DNA of 64,000 nt from Platerodrilus igneus (taxonomy: Eukaryota; Arthropoda; Insecta; Coleoptera; Lycidae), in assembly GCA_036346225.1 (NCBI GenBank), contig JARFIW010000884.1, positions 4,512,501 through 4,576,500 of the forward strand. The letters are read 5' to 3'. A program made the translations under genes and the position numbers. This document shows, piece by piece, positions 57,645 to 64,000 of this stretch. The notes beneath the pieces were generated by a model, which was not told where the DNA came from, did no database searches, and saw only the letters and a list, made by a program, of their open reading frames with translations. Within the stretch, counting starts at the first letter, position 1; every line of letters starts with the position of its first letter.

Positions 57645-58830
57645 TATTGTTATTATTATTAATTAATTAATTATTCAATAAAATGTAAATAAATTACACT
57701 TACAGGATAACAAAATCTATTGCGTTAGAATAAAAAAAACTAACAACAAATTCTATTACGAACATAGATCATGCATGTGAATAATAAACGAGAAGAAAAA
57801 ATTCTGGCAAATAATATGCATAAACATTATGTTGGGGAATTGCATGCATAAACAATGCGCATTTTTGAAGTCTATAGAACCTGTTCCCTTAGTTATATTA
57901 TCATACTTATCGCAGCATAAAAGTCTCGTAATTTAAATAGAGAATTCTGCTAATTTTAGGAAACTTCAATGTTGTATGAAATTTTACGCGTTTTGGGTAA
58001 ACCTAAATTGAAAAAAGGTATTAGCGATTTGAAGCAATGCAATGAAGTCATTTCACCCAAAAAAAATCAAATCGGCGATGGGTTAACCCAGAACATAATG
58101 GTAGAAACCTAACAACTGTAGCGTACAATTTTTATTAAAATTATTCTTTAATCTTCACAGAAATTCCCATTTAGAATAAATCATAATATATTTTATTGCG
58201 TATCACTGCAAACTGGATATCGCAGCTTATTATTAACTTTACAAGATAATTACAGCTTTATTTGACATATATTTAAAAAACAAGATTCTATAAGAATTCT
58301 CTCTTTTTTACCGAATAATAAACATATCCCATCAATAACCGTAACTGACCATTAAAATAACCAGAAGTGAAGATATTACCTCGGATGTCAACTTAACGGA
58401 GTATCAAGCCTCCAGCATCAAGTGTTTCCTGTAACCTACGAGGACCAACGCATTCAAGAAGGTTTGTTTACACTTAGGATACGTCGTATTGCATAACTTT
58501 TAATTTAATTGCAGTTCTAACGGAACTAAAACCGGAAAATATGTTCTCCAATTCAATATTAACATTTTACAAAGAGCTATTACCATTATTGTGCAGTTAT
58601 AAAGTTCTGAAACGCTGCTATGATAATCAGCTCTGTGCTCAGCCCATACTTTTATGTAAAATGTTAATTCAAGACATGATACTCGACATTAAAATGTAGT
58701 TTCTTTAACTAAAGCAAATCCTTGTTTTAGGTAATATTAACTTAAAAACCAGAGTTAGCTAGAGGTGGCGACATTGAAATCTAGTCGATTCAGGTCCAAG
58801 GTAGTAAAATTTTGACTTCCGTCAATTCTA
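57645..58830. other. No gene recognised
   Basis: AT-rich flank of the element. A TTATTATTAATTAATTAATT run lies at 57,652-57,675. Nothing else seen. Confidence 0.5.
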
Positions 58831-58837
58831 TAAGTGT

Positions 58838-58913
58838 ATTTGGGTCAACAAAAGTCAATCAGAAACTTGTGCGTAAATTGTTTATTAAAAACGAATAAAT
58901 GTTTAAACCTTAC

Positions 58914-58973
<60 letters not shown>

Positions 58974-59051
58974 GTATTTGGGTCAACAAAAGTCAATCAG
59001 AAACTTGTGCGTAAATTGTTTATTAAAAACGAATAAATATTTAAACCTTAC

Positions 59052-59124
<73 letters not shown>
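58838..59124. repeat. Tandem duplication of ~140 bp with AT microsatellites
   Basis: GTATTTGGGTCAACAAAAGT...ACCTTACGTGTA occurs at 58,838-58,918 and again at about 58,975-59,056, almost identical. Each copy is followed by a long AT run (58,919-58,978 and 59,057-59,124). The second run abuts a primer-binding-site-like module. Confidence 0.93.
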
Positions 59125-59125
<1 letters not shown>

Positions 59126-59300
59126 CTGTGAAACCTCTCGTCAACAGGAACTGGTCCTTTCTAAAAAAACATTCGAGCCCCACAGATTGGGCGTCATAGT
59201 TGCTGTGAAACCTACAAAAAGCCTCACCAGAGAAAAGAAAATATTCGAGCCTCTCGAATTGGGCACCAAGATTTGCTGTGATTCTCGCCCTGTTGAATCT
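59125..59300 (-). repeat. Primer-binding-site-like modules, minus strand
   Basis: Read on minus, units start CACAGCAA at about 59,282, 59,209 and 59,132. They contain TTGGTGCCCAATTCGAGAGG and TGACGCCCAATCTGTGGGGC followed by TCGAAT. Period is 73-77 bp. The last unit's CACAGCAATATA runs directly into the AT microsatellite. Related to the arrays at 2.6 and 63.3 kb. Confidence 0.65.
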
Positions 59301-61420
59301 CTTCGGATAGTCGCCTTTTTACTCTTTCCGCCTCGGCTGCTCACCTAGTTAAAACTTTCATCCTCATTCATAAAAAAAAACAAACGCATTCCTACCACAA
59401 ACATCAACGTTAACTCTATCTACATCAATATTCATAATACATTAAAATTTCAAAATTAAATTGTAGCATAAATTTTAGTATCATAAAATTTCAAGATTAA
59501 ATTTGTCATCATTTTAATTTGCATCCAGAATTAAAATCCTAGTAGGATGCATACTAATTAAGTTACAATAAGTGCAGACCTAAGTCTGAGTAAAAAGGGA
59601 GCATCTCCCACCCCTTGACGTTAATCAAACAGGTTAGTCTAATTGAGCTTAAAGACAGACCCAAATTTTCATCATAATCAACAACATAAACTGCTAAATA
59701 CTCCTTTCTACTTAAACAAGAAAATTTCACCTTAAAATTAAAAATTTGTTGTTTGTACAAATTCACTACTGTCAATTTTTTAGCAAACAAATTATACAGT
59801 TATTCAACACACACCAAAACATCAAAAATCGAACAACAAAGCATAAGTTACCTGAAGGTTACTGCACTCGTGGCTTCAATGTACATCGGACTTGCTAATT
59901 CCACCATTCCAGCTGGTTTATGTTTACGGCTTCAGATTCTGAACGTTTTTTAAAATTCATCTACAACACCATTCGTTTAAAAAATTTCAGGGCTTCTCAG
60001 GAACGCATCTATGTATATCTAAATCTTGTTTGTAGATCCAATCACGTTTACTAATAACATTTGATTACTCACTCCCGAAAAATAGCACTGAAATTCATAC
60101 TTCTTTCCCGCTATACCCAAAACTGCCTACTTTTGTTTATTCATTTATCGTTACAAATTTGGATAATTGGTACAGTAATACTCGCAAATATAACTAGACT
60201 TTATTACCTTGTATCTTCTTTTCTAAGTGCACTAATGCATAATAACTTGTATCGTAGCACGTAAAGAGCAAACTGTTTTAAAGTATTCAATAATCACCAA
60301 AATATAAGAGCAAACTGTTTAAAGTATTGAATCAAAATCGAAAATCTAAGAGAGCACTGTTTAAAGCATCGAATAATCAAAAATCTAAGAGAGCGAAACT
60401 CATATTATCACCGGTTTATATAAGAGCCCGCCCGTACGTCGGTTTTGTCCCGCAAACGGACAATTTCCAGAATTTCGCATACTATGTTCCCTTTCGACAG
60501 TCGGGCACAGCGATTCTATTAAATTTGCACACGCGCCAGTTGAAAATCTCAGAAATTTTCCACACGACACGCAACGCGTCTGCCAACAACTAATTAATTT
60601 TGTATCGAAATTGTTGTGTTTTCACCTCTCATATGTGCAACTTATTTCACTCAATCGCAAACCCAGTGACGTTGCTCAAATCACGCCTTTTATTATCCGT
60701 GTCTCTGTCTTGCGCATTGTATCTGTCTTTTTCTAACTTGGCCTTATTGGTGCAAATCGATACTCTTTACTATCGGTTATTTCAGTCCACGTGGATTCAT
60801 ATGTGAGTTAAATAACCCCGTATCTAGCCTTCCGTTAATATAAGCTACGGTTTATCCGACCGTTTGCAATATACGCAGAATTTTCATGTTTATCTATTCG
60901 AATTTATTAGAATTTTGATATTTAAAAATACACAGGTGTTCAATCGTAATACTTTAAATAACACTTCTACGATTTGAATATTATTGGGTTTTTAAAAGCT
61001 TTTATGCATGTAATACCTTAATAATCGTTCAATTAACTCCAATTAAAATAATGATGAATGGCATTGACTTCTACCCTTTAATTTTTAGCGGATACTAATT
61101 TAATATTAATTATTATTTGTACATTTTGTTTAATACTCGTTACTTAAAAATTGAATTAATTAATATAAATTTTGAACGTAATATATATTTGTTTCTTTAC
61201 TTGGAACAATTAAATTACATACAAGTTGAGCATTTTAATTCTGCTTCTTTTTATAGAAAGCGTCTAGTAAATAATTTAAATCCCTTATTTTTAATAAAAC
61301 GAATAAATTTTTATGCTCCACGTTTTAATAACGTGTACCTTTTCCCAAAGCTTCCTTATACACGGTGATTAAAATTATTTGATGTAATTAATTAATTTTC
61401 TACCCTGGTCTAAATATGAG
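59301..61420. other. No gene; possible LTR control region
   Basis: At 60,266-60,400 three ~45-bp units (AAGAGCAAACTGTTT..AAGTATTGAAT) lie just before TTTATATAAGAG (60,415-60,426), which reads as a TATA box on either strand. Such an enhancer-repeat plus TATA layout suits an LTR U3, possibly of the minus-strand element whose modules are at 59.1-59.3 kb. Unproven. The remaining frames (for example 61,117-61,368) have no domain. Confidence 0.35.
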
Positions 61421-61426
61421 TAATAT

Positions 61427-61427
<1 letters not shown>

Positions 61428-61464
<37 letters not shown>
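61428..61464. repeat. AT microsatellite next to a module relic
   Basis: An AT run ends in ATATTGCTGTGATAAGG. On minus this reads CTTATCACAGCAATATAT, the module start seen in the other arrays. Confidence 0.85.
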
Positions 61465-61466
<2 letters not shown>

Positions 61467-63246
61467 CTGTGATAAGGGGTTGCTTAAGGGTGCACGTTAT
61501 AGCAAAGGTAGTTCGGGAATGAGTAATTAAGATAGTCAGCAGAAAACTACACTTATTTAAGGAGATAATTAAGAAATAGACATAGTTTGTAGATAGTAAG
61601 TAGTCAACACCCTGTATATAGAGTAGAGATAATTTTGGGCGACGCAGGTAAACTTAGGAAGACGCATAGTCGGCGTAGGAATGTGAAATAAATGCATTAA
61701 AGTAGATAATAAATATTAAATACCCTGTAAATAAAGTTTAGTTAATTTAGGTAAGACAAACGAGGATATTTTTCAGTGGAAGCACGCGTATATTTGATAA
61801 AGTGTAATTAGACACGCATTGAGAAGAAGAGTTCCAGACGATTAAAGTAATGCGGATATAGAAATAGAAGTTCAAGTAGCTAATATAAATGCGTATAAAG
61901 ATCTAACCATGTGATAAGGGAAACGATTAAAAATTGCGTGAAACATATGTAAACATGGAAATATAAAGTCGGGTTACATCAGTTGTTTATAGAAAAGCAG
62001 GTAATCTATCAAAATACAATATGTTGACTATCGAAGACAGCTGCAGGCAGGTTGTGATTATGGGAAAATGTCGAGCATTGCATCAGAAACGGCTCGTAAT
62101 AAAATTATTTGATTGGTCCGGGACAACGACAAGTTCTAGATCACACCCACGGTTGGAGTGGGAATTCAAAATGATATTAGCAAGCTCCGTGATGGGGAAG
62201 TCAGTTTTAAACTCAATCAAGGCCGAAGTGCATTGCCATGAAACAGAGTAGTACGCGATATGTATAAGAGTGAAAATTAAATAAGTGAAAATATGATTAC
62301 AATTGCCGTTTAAACGTGAGTATGTTTTTAATGAATTTATTGTAAACTAAGACATAGAAATAATAGGGCTTCGATTTCTGGTTCTGATTCTGATGTCTGG
62401 GGAAACTGTAATACAAATTAGAGGTCTGATGTTAAGAAAAATACAGTAATGCAATTTAAATGTCAAAGGCGAAAAGAAGAATAATAATAATCTTGAAGTA
62501 CAGGGGTGAAACAAGCTGCAAGTTTAAGTCTGGGGCAAGAATGATGAAAGTTTAAGAATTGAAGCAAATTGGGGATATAATTTAATGGTGCTGATCAATA
62601 GCGTAATAATTTGAATGGAATCCTGAATTGGGAAGATCAATTTTAGTGGGAGCGTCGATGTGAAAAGATAAAACCAGGTCAGAGATTTTTAGTTATAAGA
62701 TATTTGTTTTTTCTATATGGAGTATTATTTTATTTTTATATTGAATTTGCTAAATTACTATAGGTTTGTGAACAAGTCAACAAGAAAGATTGCATACTAT
62801 ATGAATGAATAATGAAAAAAACAGGTTTGGAATATTCCACGCTTTGTTCCTAAGAGTAGTAAATGTTCTTTGGTGACTTTGGGGATTTTGAGTACCAATT
62901 AGATAGTTGTTGATAAATCAAATTTATAAGAAAGGTATTACAAATAATTTCAAAAGCTGTATATAACATATTAGTTTCATTATACAAAATCTAAATTTAC
63001 TGAATTTTATAATTGCAAATAAATGCTAGCCGAGGTCAAAGATTTAAATAGTAGAAAGGCGGAGTCACAAATTGAATAGAGAAGAGATAACGCGCAAGGC
63101 GGTAACATATTGAATTTTGTCATTGGTTGTTAAAGAGTTGTTTAAAGATAACGTCCAGTTTGATAGTGATATTAAGAAAACAGCTGGAGGAGGAGATAAC
63201 TATATTTAATAGTGAATGTTAAAATGGTGGTACAATAATTTAATAT
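61465..63246. other. Presumed leader or LTR of the terminal retroelement, no gene
   Basis: Unannotated AT-rich sequence upstream of the module array and the gag-like ORF. The 76-codon frame at 62,021-62,251 has no recognisable domain. LTR ends could not be fixed. Confidence 0.35.
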
Positions 63247-63505
63247 CATAGCAAATAAAGATATCGAACCAAAGTTAGAGCACGATAATAATTCTTTTAA
63301 TAATACAGCAAGTAAATATAGCGTCCAAAGTAGGGGCTCGATAATACGTAAGTATTACAGCAAATAAAAATGTCTACCCAACGAAGGGGCTCGAGTATCC
63401 AATAGCACAGCAAATAAATATGGTCGCCCAAAGTAGGGGCACGATATTATAGAGAGTATATACAGCAAATAAATATGTCGACCCAAGTGGGGGCTCGAAC
63501 TAAAC
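63247..63505 (+). repeat. Five primer-binding-site-like leader modules
   Basis: Units begin (A/T)CAGCAA(A/G)TAAATAT at 63,306, 63,358, 63,408 and 63,463, with a degenerate one (CATAGCAAATAAAG) at 63,247. Each continues with a core such as TGTCGACCCAAGTGGGGGCT, ATAGCGTCCAAAGTAGGGGC or TGGTCGCCCAAAGTAGGGGC followed by TCGA or ACGA. Spacing is 50-59 bp. The cores resemble the gypsy-type primer binding site (TGGCGCCCAACGTGGGGCTCGA). A gag-like ORF starts ~210 bp downstream. Confidence 0.7.
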
Positions 63506-63713
63506 CACAATAAAATAACTTGAGATTAAGAGGCGTGAATTAAATTAAAATAAATTTTAAAATACGATTGCGAGATTCAGATAAATTAATTAAACTAAAT
63601 CGGGGATTTGAAAAGTTTCAATTAAAGGAAAAATAGAGAAATTTGTACAATATTTAAAGTTAAGTAGATTTATTTAGAATTTAAAAGTTTAGAGTAAAAA
63701 TAGTAATTTCAAA

Positions 63714-64000
63714 ATGGAGAAAGAATCCCGAGAAAACATAACGTTGGAGAGAAGTTTGAGTGAAGAAAGGCGAATTTCCCAAGAAACCAAAATGTTGGAT
63801 ATTTTGATGGCTTTGAATGATAAGATGGATAAGAGTGAACAAGCTATAAATACAGTTAAATCAAAAATGGAGGAATACCACGAGAAATTGGAGAGTGAAA
63901 TTAAAATTCTTAATAATGGTTTGCAAGAGACGAATCACACTATCGCGGAGATAAAAGCACAAATGAATGTAAAAATTGGGAGAATTTCTGAGGAGATAGA
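63714..64000 (+). CDS. Gag-like coiled-coil protein, N-terminus (runs off window)
   Basis: ATG at 63,714 in an AAAATGG context opens an uninterrupted frame to the window end (95 codons). It starts MEKESRENITLERSLSEERR and is rich in E, K, S and I. From about residue 25 the heptad-like spacing of I/L/M (MLDILMALNDKMDKSE, MEEYHEKLESEIKILNN) predicts a long coiled coil. Position ~210 bp after primer-binding-site-like modules suggests gag of an LTR retrotransposon, whose N-termini are often of this kind. Without the capsid or zinc-knuckle part this remains an inference; a host coiled-coil gene is the alternative. Confidence 0.6.
   Translation, partial: MEKESRENITLERSLSEERRISQETKMLDILMALNDKMDKSEQAINTVKSKMEEYHEKLESEIKILNNGLQETNHTIAEIKAQMNVKIGRISEEI

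Noticed and set aside
58834..59348. 98- to 121-codon frames with long I-Y runs
   Set aside because: They read through AT microsatellites and a tandem duplication; no domain.

Overview
The window is a eukaryotic, intron-poor, AT-rich transposon graveyard. No host gene could be recognised with confidence. The mix of elements (Polinton/Maverick, Ty3/gypsy, BEL/Pao, R1- and LOA-like non-LTR elements, a tRNA-derived SINE, short CCTAA/TTAGG-type runs) points to an arthropod, most likely an insect. That assignment is an inference from element families, not a species call.

Layout. 0-8.3 kb: anonymous AT-rich DNA, a TA/TG microsatellite, an array of primer-binding-site-like modules (2.6-2.8 kb), a cluster of GATAACAATC motifs (4.7-5.0 kb) and palindromic minisatellites (7.8-8.3 kb). 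8.4-14.65 kb: a decayed copy (copy 1) of a Polinton-derived element. It carries an orphan gene here called 'Rep-like', PolB C-terminal pieces, an LTR-like insertion and a SINE. 14.66-16.76 kb: a ~156-bp satellite with a full-length SINE in it, followed by a purine-rich minisatellite and a second tandem repeat to 18.1 kb. 20-22.1 kb (minus strand): the 3' half of a Ty3/gypsy element whose integrase reading frame runs directly into an OARD1-type macro domain, followed by a polypurine tract and LTR start. 22.2-26.45 kb: two non-LTR fragments with a SINE between them. 28-32.4 kb: a third LINE and tandem repeats. 34.7-40.7 kb: a broken Polinton-like provirus with PolB on plus, and a structural protein, an F-type Env-like protein and a diverged Rep-like gene on minus. 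43.4-46.8 kb (minus): a BEL/Pao gag-pol remnant. 47.98-57.64 kb: a complete, structurally defined 9.66-kb element. It has a 6-bp target duplication GTGTAT, termini AGTAGATGG/CCATCTACT, inverted arms of about 3 kb each, PolB N- and C-terminal stubs inside each arm, and a nearly intact Rep-like gene in the middle. 58-64 kb: microsatellites, two more arrays of primer-binding-site-like modules, and the start of a gag-like coiled-coil ORF running off the window.

How the parts fit. The Rep-like gene occurs three times, each time joined to Polinton PolB or structural-gene debris, so it looks like a standing component of this Polinton lineage. It is not one of the canonical Polinton genes I know. The 9.66-kb element looks like a non-autonomous derivative: PolB is gutted, the ends are intact and the Rep-like gene is kept. 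The gypsy element with a fused macro domain is the second most interesting object. The third is the repeated primer-binding-site module that keeps giving rise to AT microsatellites.
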